A stretch of DNA of 37,694 nucleotides from Candidatus Acidiferrum typicum (lineage in GTDB: Bacteria > Acidobacteriota > Terriglobia > Acidiferrales > UBA7541): NCBI GenBank assembly GCA_025463055.1, contig JAOAPV010000079.1, forward strand, positions 1 through 37,694, in the 5' to 3' direction. Shown one piece after another: positions 19,448-27,666 of the stretch (its first letter is position 1; each line of letters opens with the position of its first letter). The translations under genes and the position numbers were made by a program. A model generated the notes under the pieces. It was given only the letters and a program-made list of their open reading frames with translations. It ran no database searches and had not been told where the DNA came from.

Positions 19448-21076
19448 ATGGTTTTACGCAAAGTCGTTTCTGTGTTTGTTTTGGCTCTGGCATCTTTGGT
19501 CGGGGTAGCTTCTGCCAATGCCAAAGCCTTCTATATTTCAGGGACCTCGAGTCGCACGACTGGAGGCACCAGTTGCTCCGATGCGCTCTCGGTGGCGTGG
19601 TTCAATAATCCTTCAAGTTGGGGCACTGCTTCGAACCAGATTAGTGCTGGCACGACCGTGTTTCTTTGCGGTAGGTTCCAGGGAAGGCCGGGTCAGCAGC
19701 TATTGGTTGCCCACGGCGACGGCACGGCGTCGGCACCCATCACCATCAAATTTACGACCGGCGCAATCCTCAGTGCTCCGTACTGGTCAGGGTTGGGCGC
19801 GATTTACATCCAAGGCCGCAGTCACATTACTGTGGACGGTGGTACCAACGGCATTATTGAGAACACGGCGAACGGTACGGGTCGCGCCTATCGGCAAAAC
19901 TCCGTGGCTGTTCACGCGCCGTCGTGCAACAACTGTACTGTGCAAAACCTGACCATTCAGAATCTTTATGTCCGCACATCCTCAACCGACACCGCGGCGA
20001 CTCATTCCGTCAACTGCGTTTACTCGTTGAACGCCAACAACTTCACGATTAATCACATCACCTGTCACGACGCATCTTGGGCCATCGCCAGCAACGGAAA
20101 CAATTTCACGCTTGAAAACTCGGACATCTACCATGTCGATCACGGCCTCGCTTGTGGGGTTACCGGGACCATGGGCAACTACAGCATCCACAACAATCAT
20201 TTCCACGACTTCGCCAACTGGGATTCGCCCACTAACACCTATCACCACGACGCCATTCATATCTGGGGGCAGGGCGGCAACAAGTTCAGCGGAGGCGCCA
20301 TTTATAACAATACTTTTGATGGCGACTTCGGCGTCAACGTGACGGGCCACATCTTCCTTCAGGACTCCGTCTCGCACGTCGCCGTGTACAACAATGTTTT
20401 TTCAACCCCTGCCACTCGCACTATCAATTCCCTTTGGTTTGCTGCGTCCTCCACGAGTCTGCCCGGCGGCCCCGCCACAGGGAACTCCGCCTACAACAAT
20501 TCCATTAACGCTGGCGGCCATCGTACTGGCACTGCTTTATTCGTCGCGAGTCAGTTGTCCTTTACCGCGGTGAATAACGTCCTAGCCGGTGGGTCGTCCA
20601 ATATTACGATTCAGGGCGGCGGAACACGCTCATCCACCGGAATTAACAACAATATCTACCGGGATTTGTTCGCAGAATTCGGAGACTTGAACACCTTCGG
20701 ATTTCAAGGCCACACCTACCACGTATTGTCCCTGTGGCGGGCTGCTTGCGGCTGTGATGGTGTCTCCAAGCTCATCACCGGCGCGCAAACCACTGCTTTT
20801 TCGCCTGTAACTTCCGGGGCCGGAGCCACGGTCGCGAGCGCTAGCGTCACTTCACCAGTCGACGCCAGTACTCCTGCCGCTTCCGATGCGGTCAATATGG
20901 CCGTCGTCTCCACCCCAACTACCAAGGAGCCCGATCTTGAGCTTCTGTATACCGTGGGCGAAGGCAACGGCCTCAACCTCTCCGAATTGGCTGTTGACGA
21001 CCTCGCTCCCCTAGCCTTTGACAAAAACGGCGTCGCTCGCCCCCCTGGCGGCCCCTGGAATGTCGGTCCTTTCTAG
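19448..21076 (+). CDS. Secreted right-handed parallel beta-helix protein
   Basis: A 542-residue exported protein. I start it at ATG 19448 (GGGGGA upstream), because this gives a clean signal peptide: MVLRKVV, a hydrophobic core, then ASANA before the mature KAFYIS. The mature part is rich in Asn, Ser, Thr, Gly and His, with repeated short beta-turn units such as NFTINHITCHD, NFTLENSDIYH and NYSIHNNHFHD at about 20-25 residue spacing. This is the hallmark of pectate-lyase-like or polysaccharide-active parallel beta-helices. Several Cys residues may form disulfides. It ends with RPPGGPWNVGPF, similar to the WDIGAYE-type end common in this family. A polysaccharide lyase or surface-binding function is inferred from the fold; no catalytic residues can be assigned. 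It is followed by its own terminator. Confidence 0.75.
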   Translation: MVLRKVVSVFVLALASLVGVASANAKAFYISGTSSRTTGGTSCSDALSVAWFNNPSSWGTASNQISAGTTVFLCGRFQGRPGQQLLVAHGDGTASAPITIKFTTGAILSAPYWSGLGAIYIQGRSHITVDGGTNGIIENTANGTGRAYRQNSVAVHAPSCNNCTVQNLTIQNLYVRTSSTDTAATHSVNCVYSLNANNFTINHITCHDASWAIASNGNNFTLENSDIYHVDHGLACGVTGTMGNYSIHNNHFHDFANWDSPTNTYHHDAIHIWGQGGNKFSGGAIYNNTFDGDFGVNVTGHIFLQDSVSHVAVYNNVFSTPATRTINSLWFAASSTSLPGGPATGNSAYNNSINAGGHRTGTALFVASQLSFTAVNNVLAGGSSNITIQGGGTRSSTGINNNIYRDLFAEFGDLNTFGFQGHTYHVLSLWRAACGCDGVSKLITGAQTTAFSPVTSGAGATVASASVTSPVDASTPAASDAVNMAVVSTPTTKEPDLELLYTVGEGNGLNLSELAVDDLAPLAFDKNGVARPPGGPWNVGPF

Positions 21077-21106
21077 TCCTAACGCTTCTCGCCCTACCGC
21101 ATGGTG

Positions 21107-21139
21107 CCGCGGCTGCGTCCTCCCAGGACGAAGCCGCGG
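21107..21139 (+). terminator. Intrinsic terminator after the beta-helix gene
   Basis: A two-part stem, CCGCGGCT/AGCCGCGG outside and GTCCT/AGGAC inside, with a three-base loop. It is followed by ATTTGTTT, about 30 bases after the beta-helix stop codon. Confidence 0.6.
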
Positions 21140-21301
21140 ATTTGTTTCCCCGTTGCCAATAACTCTCGTACAGTATTCTCCCTATAGATAGACACCCGAG
21201 TATAGAGCATACTCGCCAACCTGAATCCTCCTTTTGCGCGCTGCGGCGAGGGCACGCCGTTTCGACTGATCGGTTTCTGGCCGCCGCAGTAAGGGCAAGA
21301 C

Positions 21302-22057
21302 ATGACACCACGTCTACGCGACGTTCTAGTCGGCCTCCCTGTTTACGTTCCAATTCGTTTCGTTTATCAATCGCTGTTCAATCGCGATGCTATTCTCCGG
21401 CGAAAAGCCCGCCGGCAGTTTTATTCCAGTTTTCTCCAGCCAGGAGACCTCGTTTTCGACGTCGGTGCCAATCTCGGAAACTACGCCGAAGCATTATGCG
21501 CGGTCGGCGCGTCGGTGGTAGCAATCGAGCCAGATCCACGCAATGTCAAAATTCTGAGAAAAAGGCTCAAGAGCGATCACGTTCATGTCGAATCTTGTGC
21601 GCTTGGCAGAAGTGAAGGCAGTGCTGACCTCCGCATCGCTTCCGATCGCGTGGACATCAGCACCCTTTCAAATCGATGGGCGGAAAACCAGAAGGCAGAC
21701 TGGCAAGGCACGGTGCGGGTTCCCGTGCGAACCCTGGATTCCATTGCGAAGGAGTACGGTATTCCGAAATATGTGAAGGTGGACGCGGAAGGATATGATG
21801 CGGAAGTGCTGCGTGGCATGTCGTTTCGACCGGAAATCGTCAGTTTCGAGTTCCTGCCTGAGGATATGGACATAGCCCGGGAATGCATCCAACTCTTCCC
21901 GAAATGTGCGTTCAACTTTGTTATTGAGCAGCGGTCACGGTTTGAACTGAATCGGTGGGTTAGCAGCGAAGAGATTCTCCCTGCGCTCTTCGATCTTCCT
22001 AAGACAGTCCTGTACGGCGACGTGTTCACGAAGAATCTTGCCGGGCCAGTTTCGTAG
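21302..22057 (+). CDS. FkbM-family SAM-dependent methyltransferase
   Basis: A 251-residue class I methyltransferase of the FkbM type, which usually O-methylates sugars or polyketide/lipid hydroxyls. The SAM-binding motif I is at LVFDVGANLGNYAEAL, followed by VVAIEPDPRNVKILRKRL (acidic residue contacting the ribose), and a later VKVDAEGYDAEVLRGM segment is characteristic of FkbM proteins (I/VKIDVEG-E-VL). Length is normal for the family. TAAGGGC precedes the ATG. It stands alone between a secreted beta-helix gene with its own terminator and a sensor kinase, so a glycan-modifying role is only inference. Confidence 0.85.
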   Translation: MTPRLRDVLVGLPVYVPIRFVYQSLFNRDAILRRKARRQFYSSFLQPGDLVFDVGANLGNYAEALCAVGASVVAIEPDPRNVKILRKRLKSDHVHVESCALGRSEGSADLRIASDRVDISTLSNRWAENQKADWQGTVRVPVRTLDSIAKEYGIPKYVKVDAEGYDAEVLRGMSFRPEIVSFEFLPEDMDIARECIQLFPKCAFNFVIEQRSRFELNRWVSSEEILPALFDLPKTVLYGDVFTKNLAGPVS

Positions 22058-22278
22058 CGGGTGTTGATCCGGAAGGCGGTGAATTAAGGGCCGAGAGCGC
22101 ATCTCGACTCTCCTTTGAACGCTAGCCCCCCTTCCAGACATTCCTGCTTCTGCCGCCCAGTCCTACAAGGTTTACCCTATTCCGCAAATCTGAAAACACG
22201 CTGAAAATCTGGACCGCGCGGGAGAGAACCTCAATTGTTCGTTGCCTTTGGGTAACCGCTTCCCGTCACGTTAAATAG

Positions 22279-23763
22279 ATGAGTTCAACGGAAATTTCTC
22301 CGCTATCGGCGGGAATGCCTGCTTCCCCCACCCAATCAGCGCCCGCACCACACTGGCATGACGGCGAACCGGGTGGCCACGTCGTCCAGTTCTACGCCGA
22401 CGATTCTTTTCTTCTGGAATCACTTAGCAAATTTATCGGCACCGCTTTGGTTGCCGGCGATGCCTCGGTGGTCATCGCTACTCAGTCACACCTCGATGGT
22501 CTTGCGGAGCGCCTCGCCAGCCGTGCCCTCAGCGTCCGCAAAGCCGCACGAGAAAGCCGTTACATACCACTCGACGCCGCCAAAACACTGGCCAAGTTCA
22601 TGCGCAACGGCCACCCCGACTCCGCTGCATTCGCCGCGACAATGGGCCCCGTCCTAAGCCGCGCAGCTGCCGCCGTCGAAAGCCAGAACTCCCGAGTCGT
22701 GGCCTTTGGAGAAATGGTCGCCCTGCTCTGGGCCGACGGAAACATCGACGCCGCCATCAAACTCGAGCAACTTTGGAACGATTTGTCTCGCCAACACGCC
22801 TTTTCCCTGCGCTGCGCCTATCCCATTACTGGATTTTGCAACGAAACGCATGCCGCGCCGTTCCTAAAGATCTGCTCTGAGCATTCCGCCGTAATTCCGG
22901 GTGAAAGCTACACCAGCTTGGCCTCCGAACAGGATCGCCTGCGCAACATTGCCCAACTCCAGCAAAAGGCTGAGGCACTAGAAACGGAGAAAGCTCTCCT
23001 TCAGGCACTGCGTCAGACCAAGGACGCCCTGGAAAGGGAAGTTGCCGAGCGCCGCGCCGCCCAGCGCAAGTTGCGGCATTCCGAGCTGTCCCTCCGCGAG
23101 CTTTCCGCGCATCTGCTTCGCACCCAGGACGAAGAACGCCGCCGCCTCGGCAGAGAGTTGCACGATACCGTCGGCCAATACCTTGCCGTCCTCAAAATGG
23201 GTCTCGATTCCCTGAACTCCGGCAACGAAGTCCCGGGCGAGATGGCCGCAAAGCAAATGTCCGATTGTCTCAAGCTCGTCGATCAATCCATCAAAGAACT
23301 GCGCACCATGTCCTATCTTCTTTATCCGCCCATGCTAGAGGAAATGGGCCTCAAGACCGCCATTCTCTGGTATGTAGAAGGCTTCGCCAAGCGCAGCGGC
23401 ATTGACGTTCAGCTCGATATTTCCCCTGCTCTTCACCGCCTGCCTCGCGAACTGGAGCTCGCTGCCTTCCGCGTCTTGCAGGAGAGCCTCACTAATGTCC
23501 ATCGCCATTCCGGCAGCTCCACCGCGCAAATTCGCCTTCGCGTCGAAGAGGGTTTGCTTCTTCTCGAGATCAAGGATTCCGGCAAAGGGATGCCACCAAA
23601 CATTTTGGAAGCCTTCCGCGATACTCTGGGCACCATGGGCGTCGGGCTGCGCGGTATGAACGAGCGGGTACGTCAGTTGGGTGGTACGCTTGCGTTGCTC
23701 TCTGACGGCGGTACTACCGTCAGAGCCTCGCTGCCCTGTGCGTTCGAAAGCTTCTGTTCCTAG
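22279..23763 (+). CDS. MEDS-domain sensor histidine kinase (HisKA_3 / NarX-like)
   Basis: A 494-residue soluble sensor kinase. Residues about 25-195 match the MEDS (DcmR-type) sensory domain, opening GHVVQFYADDSFLLESLSKF and containing VVIATQSHLDGLAERL. A coiled coil at about 205-265 links to a dimerisation/phosphoacceptor domain with H295 in GRELHDTVGQYLAVLK. The ATPase domain includes LQESLTNVHRHS (N box), DSGKGMPP and GVGLRGMNERVRQLGG. There is no transmembrane helix, so it senses a cytoplasmic signal; MEDS domains are associated with one-carbon or hydrocarbon-derived ligands in known proteins. It lies 84 bases before a receiver-only protein, its likely partner. No clear ribosome site precedes the ATG. 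Confidence 0.9.
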   Translation: MSSTEISPLSAGMPASPTQSAPAPHWHDGEPGGHVVQFYADDSFLLESLSKFIGTALVAGDASVVIATQSHLDGLAERLASRALSVRKAARESRYIPLDAAKTLAKFMRNGHPDSAAFAATMGPVLSRAAAAVESQNSRVVAFGEMVALLWADGNIDAAIKLEQLWNDLSRQHAFSLRCAYPITGFCNETHAAPFLKICSEHSAVIPGESYTSLASEQDRLRNIAQLQQKAEALETEKALLQALRQTKDALEREVAERRAAQRKLRHSELSLRELSAHLLRTQDEERRRLGRELHDTVGQYLAVLKMGLDSLNSGNEVPGEMAAKQMSDCLKLVDQSIKELRTMSYLLYPPMLEEMGLKTAILWYVEGFAKRSGIDVQLDISPALHRLPRELELAAFRVLQESLTNVHRHSGSSTAQIRLRVEEGLLLLEIKDSGKGMPPNILEAFRDTLGTMGVGLRGMNERVRQLGGTLALLSDGGTTVRASLPCAFESFCS

Positions 23764-23847
23764 CAACTCCCAGAAATGACCTGTCCCCCAGCAGCTTGAT
23801 GTATGTTTCGGGATCATCGCTTTTCGACTTCAACCAGGTGAAACGAG

Positions 23848-24342
23848 ATGTCCGCCAGAATTTTACTTGTCGACGATCACGATGTAGTGCGCCAGGGACT
23901 CAGGTCTCTTCTAGCCACGCGTCCGGACTGGGAGATTTGCGGCGAAGCCGCTGCTGGCGAGGAAGCGGTTCAGGCCGTTGCCAATCTCAAGCCGGACGTC
24001 ATCATCCTCGATGTCACCATGCCCGGCGGCATGAGCGGGCTCGAAGCCGCGTCTCGCATAATCGCCCTCGGCAGCAGCACCCGCATCCTCATCTTCACCA
24101 TGCACGAATCTCAGCGCATGGCGGTCGATGTGCGCGAAACCGGCGCTCACGGCTTCGTCCAAAAGTCCCAAGCCGCGCGCGATCTCATCGTCGCCGTGGA
24201 ACGCCTCCTCGCCGGCGGCACATTCTTCGGTACCGAGCCCAACGACCAGCCTGGAATCAAGAAGTCAGACAAACCTGCCTCCGCGGCCAAAGCCGCCCCC
24301 GGCTCTGGCTATACCTTCTGCACTGTTTTCTCTTTCGCTTGA
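23848..24342 (+). CDS. Single-domain response regulator (receiver only)
   Basis: A 164-residue NarL-class receiver domain. D9/D10 form the acidic pocket, D55 (IILDVTMPGG) is the phosphoacceptor, T84 and K106 complete the switch residues, so it should be phosphorylatable. The NarL/LuxR helix-turn-helix that normally follows is absent: after about residue 128 there is only a short Lys/Ala/Pro-rich linker and a hydrophobic end. No LuxR domain follows downstream. It sits directly after the MEDS kinase and probably receives phosphate from H295. Output may be by protein interaction, or it may act as a phosphate sink. The stop lies six bases from the convergent stop of the iron exporter gene. Confidence 0.85.
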   Translation: MSARILLVDDHDVVRQGLRSLLATRPDWEICGEAAAGEEAVQAVANLKPDVIILDVTMPGGMSGLEAASRIIALGSSTRILIFTMHESQRMAVDVRETGAHGFVQKSQAARDLIVAVERLLAGGTFFGTEPNDQPGIKKSDKPASAAKAAPGSGYTFCTVFSFA

Positions 24343-24348
24343 TTGCCC

Positions 24349-25308
24349 TTACGAGCTGCCGATCAGATAGCCGGCTAGGAACACCAAGAATCCTCCTACA
24401 ACCACCTGAAATGTGGCCTGCAAGAAGGGCGTATCCATGTAGCGGTGCCGAATGTAAGCGATCGCGGCCAGCTCGAAACCGACCACAATAATGGCCACCA
24501 GCGTCGCAATGTGGAAATTTCCTATCAGAAATGGCAGCGTATGCCCCAACCCGCCCGCCATTGTCATGAGACCGGTTATCGCTCCTCGCAGCCAGGGCGA
24601 CCCCCGACCGGTCAGCGATCCGTCGTCCGATTGCGACTCCGAGAAGCCCATCGAAATGCCCGCGCCGATCGAGGCTGCCAGCCCAACGCGAAACGCGTCC
24701 CAGCTATTGTGGGTCGCAAAAGCCGCTGCGAAAAGCGGCGCCAGGGTTGAGATCGACCCGTCCATGAGCCCCAGAAGCCCCGGCTGTACCACCTGAAGCA
24801 AAAACAATCTTTGGTGCGACGCGTCCTCCGCGGCTTTTGCACTCAGCGTAAGGTGTTTTTCCTCCAGATCGCCCGCCGTTTGCGTGTGCTTCCGCTCCTC
24901 ATCCGCCAGCCTGTTCAGCAATTCACGTGTCGAAGCATCCGTGGTCCGCGCAATCGCCTTTTGATAAAAGCGCTGCGCTTCCATCTCCATGACTTCTGCT
25001 TGCCTTCGCGCTACGTTCACGCCTAGCGGCCGCACCAACCACGTCGGGTTCCGCCGGATGAAGCCTTTCACGTTCTCCCGCCGGATCAGCGGAATGCGGT
25101 CGCCAAAGCGTTCCTTAAACATCGCCAGCAGCCGGTCGCGGTGTACCGCTTCCTCTTCACGCATTCCCTCGAACATGTCCGCGGTAGCCGGATAAGACTC
25201 GCGCAACGCGTCCGCAAACTCGCCGTAAATCCGCCCATCCTCTTCTTCCGACGAAATCGCCAGCGCCAGAATCTCCCGCTCCGTCAAATCCTTGAATTTC
25301 TTCAGCAT
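24349..25308 (-). CDS. mbfA: MbfA-type membrane-bound ferritin-like iron exporter
   Basis: A 319-residue fusion of an N-terminal ferritin-like/erythrin domain (about 1-160) to a VIT1/CCC1 transporter domain (about 165-319). The first part carries the Glu/His ligands expected of a di-iron helical bundle: E21-E23, EEEAVH near 51-56, EVMEMEAQRF near 105-113 and DEERKH at 136-141. The second part begins PGLLGLMDGSISTLAPLFAAAF and has about five membrane helices with GISMGFSESQSDDGS. This order matches MbfA of Bradyrhizobium and Agrobacterium, which exports iron and protects against iron and peroxide stress. It probably lowers cytoplasmic Fe2+. No Fur or Irr box could be recognised upstream. It is convergent with the receiver gene. 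Confidence 0.88.
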   Translation of the reverse strand: MLKKFKDLTEREILALAISSEEEDGRIYGEFADALRESYPATADMFEGMREEEAVHRDRLLAMFKERFGDRIPLIRRENVKGFIRRNPTWLVRPLGVNVARRQAEVMEMEAQRFYQKAIARTTDASTRELLNRLADEERKHTQTAGDLEEKHLTLSAKAAEDASHQRLFLLQVVQPGLLGLMDGSISTLAPLFAAAFATHNSWDAFRVGLAASIGAGISMGFSESQSDDGSLTGRGSPWLRGAITGLMTMAGGLGHTLPFLIGNFHIATLVAIIVVGFELAAIAYIRHRYMDTPFLQATFQVVVGGFLVFLAGYLIGSS

Positions 25309-25473
25309 CCGTCGCGTCCCTCACACATTCGAACCCGCAGCATCGCATAAACGCACATTCAAGTCATCTTGCTTTACCTCACCGCGGCTCACGCCAACTC
25401 CCGAGAATCTCCCAGTGATTCACAAATTCCTGGAGAGTTCTAGGTTTGACCGCAACCCAGAACGCAAGGTCCA

Positions 25474-27357
25474 TTAGGCGGGCAGGCGCATTTTTTTCAG
25501 CAATTCAGCAAACCGTGGATCTTGGTGGAGGCTTTTCATTAGCGGACTGTTCTTCACTTCGGGTGCACCGGGGTCGCGCTGTCGAACAGCGCGATCCATC
25601 CAGTGAAACGCATTTTCGATGTCTCCGCGGTAAGCGTAGGCCTCGGCGATTTGGTATGCGCCGTCATTTTGATGGGTGGCGATGAGTTTTTTCAAAGCGT
25701 TCTCGGACTCCTCACCACGACCGGCCCCATAGTAAGCTAGCGCCTCGCCAGACAATTTCTCCCATTCACCAGTCTCCTTCGCCATCTCCGCCAGCGCCTC
25801 CTGCTGGCGCCCTTCCGCTAAAAGAATCTGGCCCTCAGTGAGGTGAAGCGATGAAAGCTGCGGGTTCAACTCTTGAGCCTTTTGTAATGCGGCGCGAGCC
25901 TCTTCATGTCGCCCGAGAACATATAGCTCATAACCTAACGCCAGATGAAAATTGGCCCGCAGCGGGTCAAGCGCGATCGCCTGCTTGTACAGCGCTAGTG
26001 CTTCCTCCATCCGTCCCAGGATTCTAGCCAGGTACGCCTGATTGCTTAAGACCGTAGCGCTACCCGGCGCCAACAGCCCAGCTCTCTTCAGAGAAGCATC
26101 CGCTCCTTCCCAATCCCAGTCGCAGTTAATCTGAACCATGCCCAATCCCAAGTACCCGGCGGCCAGGTTGCGATCAAGCGCAATCGCCTTCTCTGCGCTT
26201 TCGCGTGCGCGCCGAAACCCGTCGGTACTCTCAATGACCGCGACTCGGGCCATTGATACCAAAACTTGCGCTCGCTGTGCCCATGCAGGCGCATATTTCG
26301 CGTCTAGCTTGATCGCTTGTTCTGCATAGGAAAGCGCCTTCTGGAGATCCTCTCTGTCTTGTCCCCGGGCCGCAAAGTATTGGCCCTGCAGGTAAGCCTG
26401 ATAGGCTTCGGGACTCGTGCTTCGCGAGGTTGCCGACACCTCCGCACCCGTGGAGCTCAGCAGTTTCACTTGCAAGGCGTCGGCTACGGCTCGCGCGATC
26501 TCGTCCTGAGCTGCGAAAATATGGGGGATCTCACGATCGTATGTTTCCGACCAAAGTTGAAATCCATCGTCAACTTTCGTGAGCGCTGCCGTGATTCGTA
26601 CGTGATCGCCTTCCTTCCGCACGCTTCCTTCAAGCACATTGGCGACTCCAAGCTTATGTCCCACACTGCGCACGTCTTCGTTCTTGCCCTTGAACTGAAA
26701 CGCCGAGGACCGTGCAACCACCTTCAGTCCCGGTATTTTGGTGAGATCGGTAATCAGTTCCTCGGCCAGCCCATCGGAAAAATATTCTTGATCTTTGCCC
26801 GCACTCAGGTTGGCAAACGGCAGCACGGCGATGGAAGTAGTCTTCGCCGAACGACGCGTCGCCTTCTTTCGAACGAGCCAAAGCTCGCCCGCCGTTGCGG
26901 CTGCCGCGACCAGCGCTAACACAGCTACCGCCACCAGCCTCCGGAGATGCCTTCTTCCGAAAGATTTTCGCCGTTCGGAAGCTCCCCTTTCGGCGCCAAC
27001 CTTTTCTTTGGCCCCGCCTGAAATGGGCAAGTCCGGACTTTCGGTCGAACCCTCCTCTATCACGGGTGCAATGAACCGGTATCCCCGTTTGGTCACCGTT
27101 TCGATAAACACAGGTTTGTCGGGCCGGTCCCCCAGGGTCTTTCGGATTTCCAGAATGTACTTTCTGAGGATCTCCGGGTTGACGTAGGTTTCCGGCCACA
27201 CGGCCTCCAGAAGCTCGTCCTGGGTGACGACCCGTCCCGCGTTTTCGACCAAATAACGCAGCACGTCGTACGCTTTCGGCGGGATTTGCACGCGTTCTTG
27301 CCCGCGCAAAAGGGAATGGTTTGCAGTATCAAGGCGGAAAGACTGAAAGGACTTCAT
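25474..27357 (-). CDS. Winged-helix / TolB-like / TPR transmembrane regulator
   Basis: A 627-residue protein of a class abundant in Acidobacteriota. Residues 1-100 form an OmpR/CadC-type winged helix (PPKAYDVLRYLVENAGRVVT, TVTKRGYRFIAPV). A single transmembrane helix lies at about 140-162. The periplasmic part begins with a TolB N-terminal/FlgO-like domain at about 174-300 (SIAVLPFANLSAGKDQEYFS, VLEGSVRKEGDHVRITAAL). It is followed from about 315 to 600 by tandem TPR units (AYLGLGMVQINCDWDWEGAD, LALYKQAIALDPLRANFHLA). This resembles CadC-like one-component membrane regulators that bind DNA inside and sense outside. It is divergent from the GntR-FCD-phosphatase gene across a 309-base gap, so it could regulate it. 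No Shine-Dalgarno sequence is seen before the ATG. Confidence 0.88.
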   Translation of the reverse strand: MKSFQSFRLDTANHSLLRGQERVQIPPKAYDVLRYLVENAGRVVTQDELLEAVWPETYVNPEILRKYILEIRKTLGDRPDKPVFIETVTKRGYRFIAPVIEEGSTESPDLPISGGAKEKVGAERGASERRKSFGRRHLRRLVAVAVLALVAAAATAGELWLVRKKATRRSAKTTSIAVLPFANLSAGKDQEYFSDGLAEELITDLTKIPGLKVVARSSAFQFKGKNEDVRSVGHKLGVANVLEGSVRKEGDHVRITAALTKVDDGFQLWSETYDREIPHIFAAQDEIARAVADALQVKLLSSTGAEVSATSRSTSPEAYQAYLQGQYFAARGQDREDLQKALSYAEQAIKLDAKYAPAWAQRAQVLVSMARVAVIESTDGFRRARESAEKAIALDRNLAAGYLGLGMVQINCDWDWEGADASLKRAGLLAPGSATVLSNQAYLARILGRMEEALALYKQAIALDPLRANFHLALGYELYVLGRHEEARAALQKAQELNPQLSSLHLTEGQILLAEGRQQEALAEMAKETGEWEKLSGEALAYYGAGRGEESENALKKLIATHQNDGAYQIAEAYAYRGDIENAFHWMDRAVRQRDPGAPEVKNSPLMKSLHQDPRFAELLKKMRLPA

Positions 27358-27666
27358 CTAGCGGGCCCGTTTCGCTCGGAGGAGAGCATCACGCCGAAGT
27401 TTATATAGATTATCGCGACACCCCCTTGGATACCTCACGTCTTCAGGTTGACAGCCTGCGGATGTTCTGGTCCCGTTAATCATCCTGTTTTCAATAGCAT
27501 GGCTCTTCACAAGGACTCCACACAAACCGGACGCGAACTTCACACCTGTTTCGGCTTAGCTTCGTACTGTGCTCCCCTGACGAGCCAGGTCACACATCGT
27601 AGCTCGTAAATTTTGGTACGTATCGGCCTCCCGACCCGGCCGAGAAACGTAGGAGGAGCAAGCACA
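27358..27666. other. Divergent intergenic region, TPR regulator / GntR-PP2C fusion
   Basis: A 309-base gap expected to hold both promoters. On the minus strand a TATATAA element (27401-27407) lies 44 bases from the regulator start; on the plus strand TTGACA (27448-27453) has no matching -10 at 16-18 bases. No clear palindromic operator was found. Confidence 0.35.

Noticed and set aside
21094-21303. Minus-strand 69-codon frame starting MSCPYCGG
   Set aside because: Only one CxxC pair, the plus-strand terminator lies inside it, and its start overlaps the methyltransferase start codon; I could not support it as a gene.
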